64,000 nt of DNA, taken from positions 334,170 to 398,169 of the forward strand of contig CAMECJ010000001.1 of the NCBI GenBank assembly GCA_945913025.1, given 5' to 3'. Numbering within the stretch: position 1 is the stretch's first letter; every line of letters begins with the position of its first letter. Made by a program: the position numbers and the translations under genes. The notes beneath the pieces are model-generated. The model was not told the DNA's origin, did no database searches, and saw only the letters and a list, made by a program, of their open reading frames with translations. This document shows positions 23,671-33,487 of this stretch, piece by piece. Origin of the DNA: an uncultured Elusimicrobia bacterium (GTDB taxonomy: Bacteria; Elusimicrobiota; Elusimicrobia; Elusimicrobiales; Elusimicrobiaceae).

Positions 23671-24997
23671 TGGAATCCTTAATAAACATACGAATGCCGG
23701 TTTTGATGAGAATCTCCAAATCTAACAGAAACGAGCGGTTTTGAATATACCACACATCATAAGAAAAGCGCGTAAATGCGCCGTCAAAGGCTTTTGTTTC
23801 AACGCTTTCAGCAGTTTTGTTACGAGAATTTACATACGTCAACGGAGCCTTAAAATTAAGCTGTGCCCAGCCCGTAATACCCGGTTTTACCACAGTACGA
23901 ATGGTATGATTGGGAATACTCTCATTCAAAAATTCATACTCGTTTACCCAAATCGGCCGCGGCCCGACGAAAGACAAATTCCCCTGCAACACATTAATCA
24001 GCTGAGGGATCTCGTCCAGCCTAAACCGCCGCCAATACTTGCCCGTACGGGTTATTTGCTCATTTTCCGACTCTTGCCCTTTATGTTTAATCGTGCGGAA
24101 TTTATAGAGCATAATCGGTTTGCCTAAATAGCCGGTGCGTTGTTGCTTAAAAAGCGGCACTTCTTTATCCACAAATTTAATTACCAGCCAAATCACTACG
24201 CCGGCACACAGGCAAAAAGGGAGCAGACAAACGGCCAAGGCAACGTCCAAACAGCGTTTTAGCATATTATACAAGGCTTCTTCCCTGCGGGAACCTATCC
24301 CGCGCAGCAACCACATTTCGTCCCCGATGCTTTCGCGCGACACACGGCAAAAAAGCCGCTCGTACATATTAAAATCCGTATCTACGCAAACGCCTTTGGA
24401 GATAAATTTATCCACAATTACGGGCCACGCCTCCGGATGTTTGCGAAAAAGTTTACTGTCAAACACCACCCAATCCAAATCCCGCACAGGATAGGTGGTC
24501 CGCGGATTCGGGCACCCTCCCCCATTCCTTACCTGAAAACCCTTTGAAGAAGCAGTTTCGCGCAAAATTTCATCTAATGTATCGCTGCTGCCAAAGACAA
24601 GCAGGGAGGTTTTGGCAAAATCCCACCGGAAATAGGCTTTGCGCACCCACCAAATATACATAAAATACAAAACCAATACGCCCAGCAAAATAGCTTTCGG
24701 CGTGAGCAGCGGCAAGCGGCCCGACAGAAAATAAAAGAAAGAGGCCGACAAAAACGTGCTGATAACAAGCGCGACCGCCAACGTTTTATAACGGATATTT
24801 TGTTTGCGCAAGGCTTTGATATCGTAAAAAGAGAACAGCCAAAGGACAAAAGTGGTAAAACCGAAAACGAACAGAAACAGTTTACAATTACTGACATAAA
24901 CCGGCCAGCTGATTTCCCAACGGCGCAACGCCACCGTGATAAACAAAATCACGAAGAAAGCCGCAAAATCCAATAAAAAGAGGATACGCTGGTTCAC
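23660..24997 (-). CDS. Polyprenyl-phosphate sugar-1-phosphate transferase (priming enzyme), 445 aa
   Basis: Four or five N-terminal membrane segments, a degenerate Rossmann region and a C-terminal bacterial sugar-transferase domain are visible: LFKQQRTGYLGKPIMLYKFR, RTGKYWRRFRLDEIPQLINV, and SFVGPRP then KPGITGWAQLN. The enzyme transfers a sugar phosphate from a nucleotide sugar to undecaprenyl phosphate, starting repeat-unit synthesis. The GTG at 24997, 5-6 bp after AAGGAG, is preferred to the ATG at 25021. The gene overlaps the epimerase upstream and the glycosidase-like gene downstream. Confidence 0.88.
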   Translation of the reverse strand: MNQRILFLLDFAAFFVILFITVALRRWEISWPVYVSNCKLFLFVFGFTTFVLWLFSFYDIKALRKQNIRYKTLAVALVISTFLSASFFYFLSGRLPLLTPKAILLGVLVLYFMYIWWVRKAYFRWDFAKTSLLVFGSSDTLDEILRETASSKGFQVRNGGGCPNPRTTYPVRDLDWVVFDSKLFRKHPEAWPVIVDKFISKGVCVDTDFNMYERLFCRVSRESIGDEMWLLRGIGSRREEALYNMLKRCLDVALAVCLLPFCLCAGVVIWLVIKFVDKEVPLFKQQRTGYLGKPIMLYKFRTIKHKGQESENEQITRTGKYWRRFRLDEIPQLINVLQGNLSFVGPRPIWVNEYEFLNESIPNHTIRTVVKPGITGWAQLNFKAPLTYVNSRNKTAESVETKAFDGAFTRFSYDVWYIQNRSFLLDLEILIKTGIRMFIKDSNVV

Positions 24998-25929
24998 AAA
25001 CACTCCTTGCGTGCGTTCCACATTTCCGTTAATCCCTCGGCCAGCGATACGGCAGGAGCGTAGCCCAGCGCGCGGATTTTAGTAATATCGGCTGACGATA
25101 ATTTTACATCGCCCTCCCGCTTGGGGCGGAATACGCGCGGCAGCTTTTGGCCGGAGATATTATCCAGCAAATCTGCCAGTTCCAATAACGAACAGGTACT
25201 CCCCCGCGCCACGTTGTAGGCTTCCCCTGGAATGCCTTTTAGGGCAGCCAACAAATTGGCCTGCACCACATCGCGCACGTGTACGAAATCACGGCTTTGG
25301 CAGCCGTCCCAATCAATCCCCAACGGTTTGCCTTCGGCAGCCAACTGCATAAATTTGGCAATTACCGCCGCGTACGGCGAATGAGGGTTTTGCCCGTTCC
25401 CAAAGACGTTAAAATAAATCAGCGGGACGGTTTCCAACCCATATACGCGGGTGTACATTTGGCACAGTTCCAAGCCCATCAATTTGGAAAGCGCATAAGG
25501 GGACTGGCAGTCTTTCGGCGCGGTTTCTTTGTAAGGTAAATCGGGCCCGTTGCCGTAGATGGCGCTGGAACAGGCAAACATAACCCGCTTTACCCCCTTT
25601 TGACGGGCGGCTTCCAACACATTAGCCGTACCTTGTACGTTAATTTGCCACGTTTGGAGCGGCTCCTGCACCGACTGCGGCACGGAAACCAACGCGGCCT
25701 GATGAAACACATAGTCCACCCCTTCAAATGCGCCGAGAAGGGCATTAAAATTGCAAATATCCCCTTTTATGATATTGATTTTATCCGCTACGGGAGCCAA
25801 ATTGACCATACTGCCGGAAGAAAAATTATCAAAAACAAGGACGGTATGGCCTTTGTTTATAAGCGCACGGGCGATATGGGAACCGATAAAACCCGCCCCT
25901 CCGGTAATTAAACAGGTGGTGTGTTTCAT
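24994..25929 (-). CDS. NAD-dependent nucleotide-sugar epimerase, 311 aa
   Basis: An extended SDR: TGGAGFIGSHIARAL at the N-terminus (NAD loop), DNFSSG, the catalytic SSAIYG and YALSK (Tyr-x3-Lys), and a C-terminal substrate domain (VAYN-like AYNVARG). Closest in pattern to UDP-glucose/UDP-GlcNAc 4-epimerases of the WbpP/GalE type. It supplies a sugar donor to the locus and is first in a three-gene minus-strand operon divergent from the first glycosyltransferase. There is no strong ribosome site before the ATG. Confidence 0.85.
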   Translation of the reverse strand: MKHTTCLITGGAGFIGSHIARALINKGHTVLVFDNFSSGSMVNLAPVADKINIIKGDICNFNALLGAFEGVDYVFHQAALVSVPQSVQEPLQTWQINVQGTANVLEAARQKGVKRVMFACSSAIYGNGPDLPYKETAPKDCQSPYALSKLMGLELCQMYTRVYGLETVPLIYFNVFGNGQNPHSPYAAVIAKFMQLAAEGKPLGIDWDGCQSRDFVHVRDVVQANLLAALKGIPGEAYNVARGSTCSLLELADLLDNISGQKLPRVFRPKREGDVKLSSADITKIRALGYAPAVSLAEGLTEMWNARKECL

Positions 25930-25977
25930 AGAGAAATTATAGCATTTTGTTATAGACTTATAATGATATAATATATA

Positions 25978-26793
25978 ATGATGAACGATTTTAAATTTTC
26001 GGTATTAATGTCCGTCTATGGCAAGGATAATCCGGCTTGGTTTAGGCAGGCCCTGCAGAGCGTACTTAACCAAAGCGTTGCGCCGGCAGAGGTGGTTTTG
26101 GCGGCGGACGGCCCTTTAACCGACGAACTGGAAGCAGTAATAACAGAATTTAAGGATAACCTTAAAGTCGTCCGTTTGGAAAAAAACAGCGGGCGGGGCG
26201 CGGCTTTAGGGTATGCTGTTCCACAATGTAAATATGACCTTATTGCCTTAATGGATGCAGATGATGTCTGCCGAAAAGACCGTTTTGAAAAGACTCTTTC
26301 CCAATTTAAAAATAATACTTCATTGGCCGTTGTAGGCGGACAAGTACAGGAAGTTGATGCTGAAACGCTTTCCCCCATTACATTAAGAAAAGTACCCCTT
26401 ACCCATACAGACATTTACCAATATGTCAAAACACGGATGCCTTTTAATAACCAAACAATTATGTTCAAAAAATCTGCTGTTTTAGACAGCGGGAATTTTA
26501 AACCTTTTCATCTTTTGGAAGACTATTATATGTGGGCGAGGGTAATAGCCAAAGGCTACAAAACGGCAAATCTCCCCGATGTATTGGTAGATATGCGCGT
26601 AAGCCCAGCGATGTACGAACGGCGAGGCGGTTGGAAATATTTTCTAAGTAATAAAAAACTGTTTGATGAAATGAAGAAGCTGGGGCTGTTAAATTTGCGG
26701 GAATATTATTATACCCTTGTAATTCGGTTTGGCGTACAAGTGTTAATGCCCAACTGTTTAAGAAATATGTTTTATCAAAAGGTATTAAGATAA
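25978..26793 (+). CDS. GT2 family glycosyltransferase, 271 aa
   Basis: GT-A fold: FSVLMSVYGKDNPAWFRQAL at the start, LAADGPLTDEL, then the metal-binding MDADDVCRKDRFEK. A catalytic-base region (LLEDYYMWARVIA) follows. It lacks membrane segments, so it acts on lipid-linked sugar at the inner face of the membrane. The gene begins a plus-strand run of eight polysaccharide genes. The following gene starts one base after its stop. Confidence 0.85.
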   Translation: MMNDFKFSVLMSVYGKDNPAWFRQALQSVLNQSVAPAEVVLAADGPLTDELEAVITEFKDNLKVVRLEKNSGRGAALGYAVPQCKYDLIALMDADDVCRKDRFEKTLSQFKNNTSLAVVGGQVQEVDAETLSPITLRKVPLTHTDIYQYVKTRMPFNNQTIMFKKSAVLDSGNFKPFHLLEDYYMWARVIAKGYKTANLPDVLVDMRVSPAMYERRGGWKYFLSNKKLFDEMKKLGLLNLREYYYTLVIRFGVQVLMPNCLRNMFYQKVLR

Positions 26794-27747
26794 ATGACAA
26801 AGAATAATTCTCTTATTTCTGTCATAATACCAGTGTATAATACTGAACAATATTTACGGCAATGTTTGGATAGCTTACGTATGCAAACATATCCGTATTA
26901 TGAAATAATTGTCGTAGATGACGGATCCACGGATAATAGTTCTGTTATCTGTGATCAATATGCTCAAATTGATAAACGATTTAAAGTCCTACATCAGTCA
27001 AATAGTGGATCTGTTATAGCTCGTAAAACAGGGATAGAACAAGCAAAAGGAGATTTTTTTACATTTGTGGATGCTGACGATTGGCTAGAACCCGATTTTC
27101 TACAACATTTATATGATTTACATTTAGAATTTAAATCTGAGATAAGCGTTTGTGCTCCTTTTGGGCAAATTTCTCGATACATGTGGTATAAAAAATTTTG
27201 TTCTAATAAAGAACAAGCACTGCAAATCTTATTTACTGATAAATTTTTTGGCGGTTATGTATGGAATAAATTATATTCACGACACTTATGGGAAAAGATT
27301 ACATGGGCACCTCAAAGTATGTTTGAAGATTTATACCTTAATTTCCAACTTTTCATAAAAGCAAATAAAATCGCATTTTCTTCTGAAAAGAAATACCACT
27401 ATCGATTAATTCCCCTATCTATTAGTCATGGAACATTTAAAAGAGATAAGTTATTTTATTTTGATATTACATCCTATGCAATGATTTTTGCACAAAAACA
27501 TAAAATGCAAAGTTTATATAATTATTTATGCGTACGAAATCTTATGGCTGCAGTACGAAATTTTATTCATTATTTTCGTTTTAAATCGCAAGATGACACG
27601 CTGTATTTAGAGTTAAAATCAATCGGGAAAAGGACAGCCCAATCAGTTCTTTTTCCTTTGCGGATCATACCCGTTAAAATCATTTATTTGATAAATGAAT
27701 GTTTTTGGTTACTATTATCTGATTTATACCAAATTATACATAAATGA
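26794..27747 (+). CDS. GT2 family glycosyltransferase, 317 aa
   Basis: SVIIPVYNTEQYLRQCLDSL, VVDDGSTDNSSVICDQY and FVDADDWLEPDF give the classical GT2 donor and metal motifs. SMFEDLYLNFQLF fits the catalytic-base helix. From here to about 33.4 kb the DNA becomes very AT-rich, which is common for horizontally exchanged capsule genes. It directly abuts the gene before it. Donor and acceptor sugars cannot be predicted. Confidence 0.88.
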   Translation: MTKNNSLISVIIPVYNTEQYLRQCLDSLRMQTYPYYEIIVVDDGSTDNSSVICDQYAQIDKRFKVLHQSNSGSVIARKTGIEQAKGDFFTFVDADDWLEPDFLQHLYDLHLEFKSEISVCAPFGQISRYMWYKKFCSNKEQALQILFTDKFFGGYVWNKLYSRHLWEKITWAPQSMFEDLYLNFQLFIKANKIAFSSEKKYHYRLIPLSISHGTFKRDKLFYFDITSYAMIFAQKHKMQSLYNYLCVRNLMAAVRNFIHYFRFKSQDDTLYLELKSIGKRTAQSVLFPLRIIPVKIIYLINECFWLLLSDLYQIIHK

Positions 27748-27754
27748 GGGTACG

Positions 27755-28903
27755 ATGATAAGGTTGAAAATAGGAAAACAAGTTTCTTTTGCGATTATTC
27801 TGACAATGCTAATGGTCGTATTCATTAACTTATTATGTCCGGGGATCTTTTGGGCTTTTAAGTACTCGATATTATTAGTATCATTAAGTGGTGGTTTAAC
27901 TCTATTTTTATTAAATATAGGTAATTTTAACAAAGAACGACAAGATTTATTGATAGCAACTTTATTGATAATAACTCTTTTTCTATTTGGGCGTTTTGGA
28001 GAAAGTTATAATCGTGGAGATATGTTACAAGAATTAGGATCTTTTTTAGTATTGTGTAATTTTCTCACGCTTCTCTTATCTTTTGATATACTCGCTTTTG
28101 CAATGAAACAAATTAAAATAATTTTATGGATTATTGCCATATATGCTAGCGCATTTATCCTTTATTATTATTTTCACCCTTCCATCAACAATAACACTAT
28201 AGCTTCGTTTTCATTTTTATTGTTTATATATGTTATGATTTTATTGTCTATATACGAAACCCATTGGTTATGTTATATTAGTACTGTAATATTATTTATT
28301 TCCTTTGCCTTTTTTTTGCAATCTCGTTCCGTCTTAATAGGAGAACTTTTTTTCATTACCATTTTGGCTTTTAAACATTTGTTTTGGAAAGAGATTGTCT
28401 TTAAGTTTTCTATTGTTAGCTTATTATTTGGATCTATAGTTTTTGTATATTTTTGGGTATGGTGTTATAATAATTTCATTGATTTCAAGATTCCTTTCAT
28501 TCATAAAAGTCTTTATACAGGAAGAGAGATAATCTGGAATGCATTTTTAAGTTTATTTTATCAATCTCCATTTCTAGGTATAGGATGGGGAACGCTCATC
28601 GATGAGGCGCATACAGAGTTTACTGGATTTTCCCCTCATAATTTTATGCTAAGTATTTTAGTTCCTTATGGATGTTTCTCTTTTATTCTAACGATCTATA
28701 TATTACTCAGAATATTTTTTAGTAAATATTCCATAATTAGGAAAAATAACTCAGCTCAAATTGCTGGGAGTGGTTTGATGGCAGTGTTATTATCTTCGTT
28801 TTTTGAGACACAACCCATTTCTTATATTCACGCAATTTTAGTTTGGTTTTTATTAGTAATTATTAATTCCATATACACAGCAAGGAAAACTATATGTGGA
28901 TAA
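27755..28903 (+). CDS. O-antigen/capsule polymerase (Wzy-like), 382 aa
   Basis: About ten hydrophobic segments cover the protein, with a large extracytoplasmic loop before the last ones (YTGREIIWNAFLSLFYQSPF, FLGIGWGT), the usual Wzy/O-antigen-ligase signature region. It should join repeat units on the periplasmic side. The ATG at 27755 follows GAGGGTACG; the longer frame upstream overlaps the previous gene and is rejected. The sequence is hypervariable, so no symbol is assigned. Confidence 0.75.
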   Translation: MIRLKIGKQVSFAIILTMLMVVFINLLCPGIFWAFKYSILLVSLSGGLTLFLLNIGNFNKERQDLLIATLLIITLFLFGRFGESYNRGDMLQELGSFLVLCNFLTLLLSFDILAFAMKQIKIILWIIAIYASAFILYYYFHPSINNNTIASFSFLLFIYVMILLSIYETHWLCYISTVILFISFAFFLQSRSVLIGELFFITILAFKHLFWKEIVFKFSIVSLLFGSIVFVYFWVWCYNNFIDFKIPFIHKSLYTGREIIWNAFLSLFYQSPFLGIGWGTLIDEAHTEFTGFSPHNFMLSILVPYGCFSFILTIYILLRIFFSKYSIIRKNNSAQIAGSGLMAVLLSSFFETQPISYIHAILVWFLLVIINSIYTARKTICG

Positions 28904-29775
28904 AATATTTAAGACGATTATTACGCAATATAATAAAGAATATAATATATCTTTGTTCGCATGATTTAGAAAGTAAGATTGAAGCAACCTCTGTAGAAAA
29001 TTTAAAATATGAATTAAATGACGCGCAAAAAACTCTTATCAAGATATCCGTATGTTCAATAGAGAACACACTAAAAGCATTAAAAAACACAACAGCGTCC
29101 TTTTGTCGTTTTGGGGACGGAGAGTTTACATTATTAAAGGGAAATTCTATTTCTTTCCAACAAGCAGACCCCATATTATCTAATCGTTTGAAAGAAATTC
29201 TATCGTCACAAGATAATAGTATTTTTATTGGAATACCTCAAGTCTTATTTATAGATAAAAGTAATGTATTGGAAATAGTACGTGATTTTTGGAATTTATA
29301 TGGAAAAAAATTCAGAGATATTATTTTTCAATACTGTCATCAAGACAGACAATATTACGCGGCTGAAACAACTATTCCTCTTACAACCTATAGACAATAT
29401 AATTTAAAACAATATTTTTCAGACGTTCGTTCTTTATGGGAAAAGAAGAAGCTTACTCTAATATGTGGAGAACAAATTTTAAGCAATATCCGATACAATG
29501 TCTTTGATAATGCTTTAAGTGTAGATTATTTATATGCACCTTCATACAACGCTTTTTCGCAATACCCATATCTATTGAAAGCAGCTTCTCAGATCAAAAA
29601 AGACCATACTATTGTAATTATTTTAGGACCAACAGCAACTGTTTTGGCCTACGATTTAGCAAAAAAAGGATATAGAGCTTTGGATTTAGGACATATAGCA
29701 AAAACATATGATTGGTATATGAGAAAGATGAAAATTCCTTACAATATTCCTGCCTCTTTTTTTAATCCAGATTAA
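28894..29775 (+). CDS. GT-D fold glycosyltransferase (DUF1792 type), 293 aa
   Basis: FCRFGDGEFTLLKG near residue 70 is the D-x-E motif of GT-D enzymes such as the streptococcal DUF1792 glucosyltransferase; ILGPTATVLAYDLAKKG and ALDLGHIAKTYDWYM near the C-terminus complete the family signature. It overlaps the polymerase by 10 bp. The N-terminal 60 residues are basic and amphipathic and may touch the membrane. Confidence 0.82.
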   Translation: MWIKYLRRLLRNIIKNIIYLCSHDLESKIEATSVENLKYELNDAQKTLIKISVCSIENTLKALKNTTASFCRFGDGEFTLLKGNSISFQQADPILSNRLKEILSSQDNSIFIGIPQVLFIDKSNVLEIVRDFWNLYGKKFRDIIFQYCHQDRQYYAAETTIPLTTYRQYNLKQYFSDVRSLWEKKKLTLICGEQILSNIRYNVFDNALSVDYLYAPSYNAFSQYPYLLKAASQIKKDHTIVIILGPTATVLAYDLAKKGYRALDLGHIAKTYDWYMRKMKIPYNIPASFFNPD

Positions 29776-29912
29776 GAGGTAGGTTGGTTAACTTATACAG
29801 AAAACTATAATTTCATAAAAACAATTTATCTATTAACTTATATTGTGTATACAAGTGAGAGCAACAGTTATATAAAACTTAGTTAATTGAACAAGATACA
29901 AAAAAATTTTAA

Positions 29913-31055
29913 ATGAAAAAAATCGGAATTTTAACCCAATATCTGCATAGTAAAAATATAGGTGGTTTATTGCAAGCCTATGCCTTGCCTCGCTTTCTAA
30001 ATAGTTTGGGATATAAAGTGGAGCAAGTAACTTTTGATTTCAATCATATTCCTGCTTGTAATAAATGGCAACAATTCAGGTTATTATGGGCAAAATTTAC
30101 CCTAAACAAGCTGAAAAACAAGCTGACGCATTTATCGGAAAAAAAGATTTTTCCTCCTGTTCAAAATTCTTTGCTTGAAATTTTCGAGCAGGAAATTCCT
30201 CATTCCACGCATATTTACACTTCAAATGAATTAATAAATGCCAATCAAAACTATAACGCCTTTGTAATAGGGAGCGACCAAGTATGGTGTGATGCTTTTT
30301 TTCCCCTCTCCGCTTTTTGGGGCGAATTTGCCGCCCCCAATAAAAAAGTTATCTCCTACGCGGCAAGTTCCAGTGTAAAACAATTTATTCCTTACGCGGA
30401 AAAAATCTTTATTAAAAAATTACAGCGTTTGGACGCCATCAGCGTGCGGGAAAACACATTAAAATATTATATAGAAAGGATTACCGATAAAAAAGCCGAT
30501 GTGGTATTAGACCCCACATTTCTATTATCTAAGCAAGAATGGCTAAAAATTGCCAACCCTGCAGTTGTACCCAACCCAAAATATATATTTTGCTACTTTT
30601 TGGGAGCCAAATCCGCTTGGCAGCGTAAAGCGGCCCGTGCCTATGCCGATAAATACGGCTACGAACTGGTACACTTGCCCTATATTATGCAAAATATCCG
30701 CACGGCTGATATCTATCTAAAAGGACAGGGCCGCTATGATGTCGGCCCGCGGGAATTTATATCCCTTATAAACGGGGCAGAGTGCGTATTTACGGATTCA
30801 TTCCACGGAATGGCGTTTTCAATCAATTTTAACAAGGATTTTTATGTTTTTAACCGTGATGATAAAGACGACATCAATTCTATGACGTCCCGCATAACGG
30901 ATACTTTGGCGATGTTTGGTCTTACGGACAGGCATATAACGGATAAAAACGCCGTTTTGGAAAGTAAAACTATAGATTATACTGATACTAATAAGATTTT
31001 AAATCAAAAGAAGGAATTTTCCGCAAATTGGCTTTTAAATGCCTTAAAGGATTAA
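29913..31055 (+). CDS. Polysaccharide pyruvyl transferase family protein, 380 aa
   Basis: Two GT-B-like halves are visible, with NIGGLLQAYALPRF near the N-terminus, FVIGSDQVWCDAFF near residue 115 and FTDSFHGMAFSINF near 295, the family's conserved His-containing motif. Such enzymes add a pyruvyl ketal to a sugar, giving the polymer acidic groups; some members in gut bacteria act as glycosyltransferases instead. A gap of 137 bp separates it from the previous gene, and the base composition shifts upward at this point. Confidence 0.85.
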   Translation: MKKIGILTQYLHSKNIGGLLQAYALPRFLNSLGYKVEQVTFDFNHIPACNKWQQFRLLWAKFTLNKLKNKLTHLSEKKIFPPVQNSLLEIFEQEIPHSTHIYTSNELINANQNYNAFVIGSDQVWCDAFFPLSAFWGEFAAPNKKVISYAASSSVKQFIPYAEKIFIKKLQRLDAISVRENTLKYYIERITDKKADVVLDPTFLLSKQEWLKIANPAVVPNPKYIFCYFLGAKSAWQRKAARAYADKYGYELVHLPYIMQNIRTADIYLKGQGRYDVGPREFISLINGAECVFTDSFHGMAFSINFNKDFYVFNRDDKDDINSMTSRITDTLAMFGLTDRHITDKNAVLESKTIDYTDTNKILNQKKEFSANWLLNALKD

Positions 31056-31056
31056 T

Positions 31057-32577
31057 ATGAACCAACGCAAAGCAGGCGTGATTTTATCTTACGTTTTATT
31101 AGGTACCCAAACAGCAGTAGGATTGCTGTATATTCCAATGTTGCTAATGTTTTTAACCCAAGCCCAGTATGGTTTATACCAACTAATCGGTGCTATGATA
31201 GGTTATTTGGGGACAATGGATTTTGGCTTAGCTAATACTGTTACACGCTATTATTCGCACTATTTAGCCAAGAAAAAAAGAGCCCATCAGCAAAATCTAT
31301 TAGCAACAGCAGCTATTTTATATGGCATAATTTCCATTTTAATATGGTTGATTGGAATAAGTGGCCTCTACTTTTTATTGCCTTTGTATGCAGAAACACT
31401 GTCTACTGTTGAGCTGATAATGGCTAAATATTTGTTTTGTATTTTATTGATTAATTTATCTATATTAATCGTTGGGAATATTTTTACAGCAGTAATTAAT
31501 TCCCACGAAAAATTTATTTTTGCTAAAACAGTTATGTTAGTTAATACAATATTGCAACCAACTGCTGTGTTTGCAATATTGCATATTAAAAACAGCGTAT
31601 TATCTGTAGCTATTGTACAAACCTGTTGCAATCTAGCAATCGTACTAATTAATTATTACTACGCCACACATCATCTCCAAATCAAATTTAAACTATATAG
31701 TTGGAATTGGAAATTTATTAGAGAAATCCTTTCTTTCTCATTCTTTATTTTTTTAATTATATTAATGGATTTGATTTATGTAAAAACAGGACAGCTGATA
31801 GTAGGAGCTTTTGTTGGTACTGCTGCCGTAGCGGTATATTCTATTTCTGTACAAATGTTAATGATGTTCCGTAATTGTTCTGGTGCATTATATAGTCTGT
31901 TCTTACCCTATTTTTCTGCTATACACGCCACAAAATTGGATATGCAACCAGTTAATTTAATGTTTATTAAAATTAGTCGCTTACAGTTTCTGATATTAAG
32001 CTTAATATTAGGGGGATTTATTTTATTTGGAAAGCAATTTATCATTTTATGGGCAGGTATTGATTTTGCTCCCGCCTATATATACACTATTATTTTAATG
32101 TTTGGTTTTTTATGGGTTTCCAGTCAAAGTGCAGGTTCATTAGTATTGCAAGCCCAAAATAAACATATGTTATATGCTTGTATATGCATTATTACGGCAT
32201 TAGCCAATCTTGTTCTATCCTTTTTCTTAACTCCTAAATGGGGAGGATTAGGATGTGCATTGTCTACAACAATCTGTTTATGGGTAGGACAATTTATAGT
32301 GGCCGATGTTTATTTTTATTATATTGGTTTGGATGTAAAAACATGTCTTAAAAATTTATTTAGTTTATTTATTCCTGTAACGATATTAGTCTGGGTATGG
32401 TACTATTTATTGCAAAGTTATATTAGCCTGCAAATAACAGTATTATTATTGCAAGGCTTTGGATTTTGCCTAACATTCACTGGAGTAGTGTGGTTATTTT
32501 GTTTAAATAAGTATGAAAAAGAGCTACTTCTAACCCCATTTAAAAAAATTATTTTATTATTGGAACAACAAAAATGA
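31057..32577 (+). CDS. Wzx-like polysaccharide flippase, 506 aa
   Basis: Twelve to fourteen membrane helices in the MOP/Wzx pattern, beginning KAGVILSYVLLGTQTAVGLL and including YGLYQLIGAMIGYLG. It should move lipid-linked repeat units across the inner membrane for the polymerase. It starts one base after the pyruvyl transferase stop, and its end overlaps the next glycosyltransferase by 4 bp. Confidence 0.88.
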   Translation: MNQRKAGVILSYVLLGTQTAVGLLYIPMLLMFLTQAQYGLYQLIGAMIGYLGTMDFGLANTVTRYYSHYLAKKKRAHQQNLLATAAILYGIISILIWLIGISGLYFLLPLYAETLSTVELIMAKYLFCILLINLSILIVGNIFTAVINSHEKFIFAKTVMLVNTILQPTAVFAILHIKNSVLSVAIVQTCCNLAIVLINYYYATHHLQIKFKLYSWNWKFIREILSFSFFIFLIILMDLIYVKTGQLIVGAFVGTAAVAVYSISVQMLMMFRNCSGALYSLFLPYFSAIHATKLDMQPVNLMFIKISRLQFLILSLILGGFILFGKQFIILWAGIDFAPAYIYTIILMFGFLWVSSQSAGSLVLQAQNKHMLYACICIITALANLVLSFFLTPKWGGLGCALSTTICLWVGQFIVADVYFYYIGLDVKTCLKNLFSLFIPVTILVWVWYYLLQSYISLQITVLLLQGFGFCLTFTGVVWLFCLNKYEKELLLTPFKKIILLLEQQK

Positions 32578-33479
32578 TATCAGAACCCTTAGTATCCCTA
32601 ATTTCTCCATGCTATAATGGAGAAAAATTTATTAGCCGTTTTTTAGATTCGTGCTTAGCCCAAACATACACTAATGTAGAATTTATTTTTGTGAATGACG
32701 CAAGTACTGATAAAACTGAAGAAATATTTTTTTCTTATAAAGCGCGTTTAAAAGCAAAAGGCTGGAAGGTCATTTATTTCAAACATTCAAAGAATCAAGG
32801 TCCATCAGCCGCTTTACAAAATGGATTACAAGTTTTTACAGGAACCTATTTAACTTGGCCAGATAGTGATGATATTTTATACCCTAATTATTTAGATGAT
32901 AAAGTGAAATTTATGCAAGAACATATAGAGTGCGACCTTTGTTTTTCTATATGTGATATTGCTCTTGATGAAACTCCCAATAGAGTTATAGGAAAAATGG
33001 GACGTGTGCCCCCCCCTTTGGGAAAAGATTCCCTATTTGCAGATTTAATTATGTGTCATAATGTTGTATTTGCTCCAATATGTTCTTTTGTTCGGAGCAA
33101 GGCTTTATTAGCAGTTCTTCCCCATCGTACCATTTATATAAACAAGGCCGGACAAAACTGGCAAATTCTTCTGCCTTTGGCTTATCATTTTAAGGCCGGA
33201 TATATTACAAAACCTTTAGCCCGTTATATTGTTCGGCATAATTCATTATCTCACGATGCTTCGAAAGAACGGGAAAAACTCTATCAGCTTGAAGATATCT
33301 TAATTCATGTCCTGGATTCTTTACCTTTATCAATTGAAGAGAAATCTTATTGGTTGCACTGGGTTAAAAAAGAGTATTTAAAAAAACGTTGGAAGTATAT
33401 GATTAAATCTTGGTTTATTTTTTTTATTGGAGAAAAAGGGTTTTCCAAAATCAAGTCTTTTATGCTTGCAAAAAAATAA
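32574..33479 (+). CDS. GT2 family glycosyltransferase, 301 aa
   Basis: SLISPCYNGEKFISRFLDS, FVNDASTDKTEEIFF and TWPDSDDILYPNY are the GT2 motifs, the last with the metal-binding D-x-D. The last 40 residues are basic and hydrophobic. Coupled to the flippase by an ATGA overlap. Donor sugar unknown. Confidence 0.87.
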   Translation: MISEPLVSLISPCYNGEKFISRFLDSCLAQTYTNVEFIFVNDASTDKTEEIFFSYKARLKAKGWKVIYFKHSKNQGPSAALQNGLQVFTGTYLTWPDSDDILYPNYLDDKVKFMQEHIECDLCFSICDIALDETPNRVIGKMGRVPPPLGKDSLFADLIMCHNVVFAPICSFVRSKALLAVLPHRTIYINKAGQNWQILLPLAYHFKAGYITKPLARYIVRHNSLSHDASKEREKLYQLEDILIHVLDSLPLSIEEKSYWLHWVKKEYLKKRWKYMIKSWFIFFIGEKGFSKIKSFMLAKK

Positions 33480-33487
33480 GATTTCCT

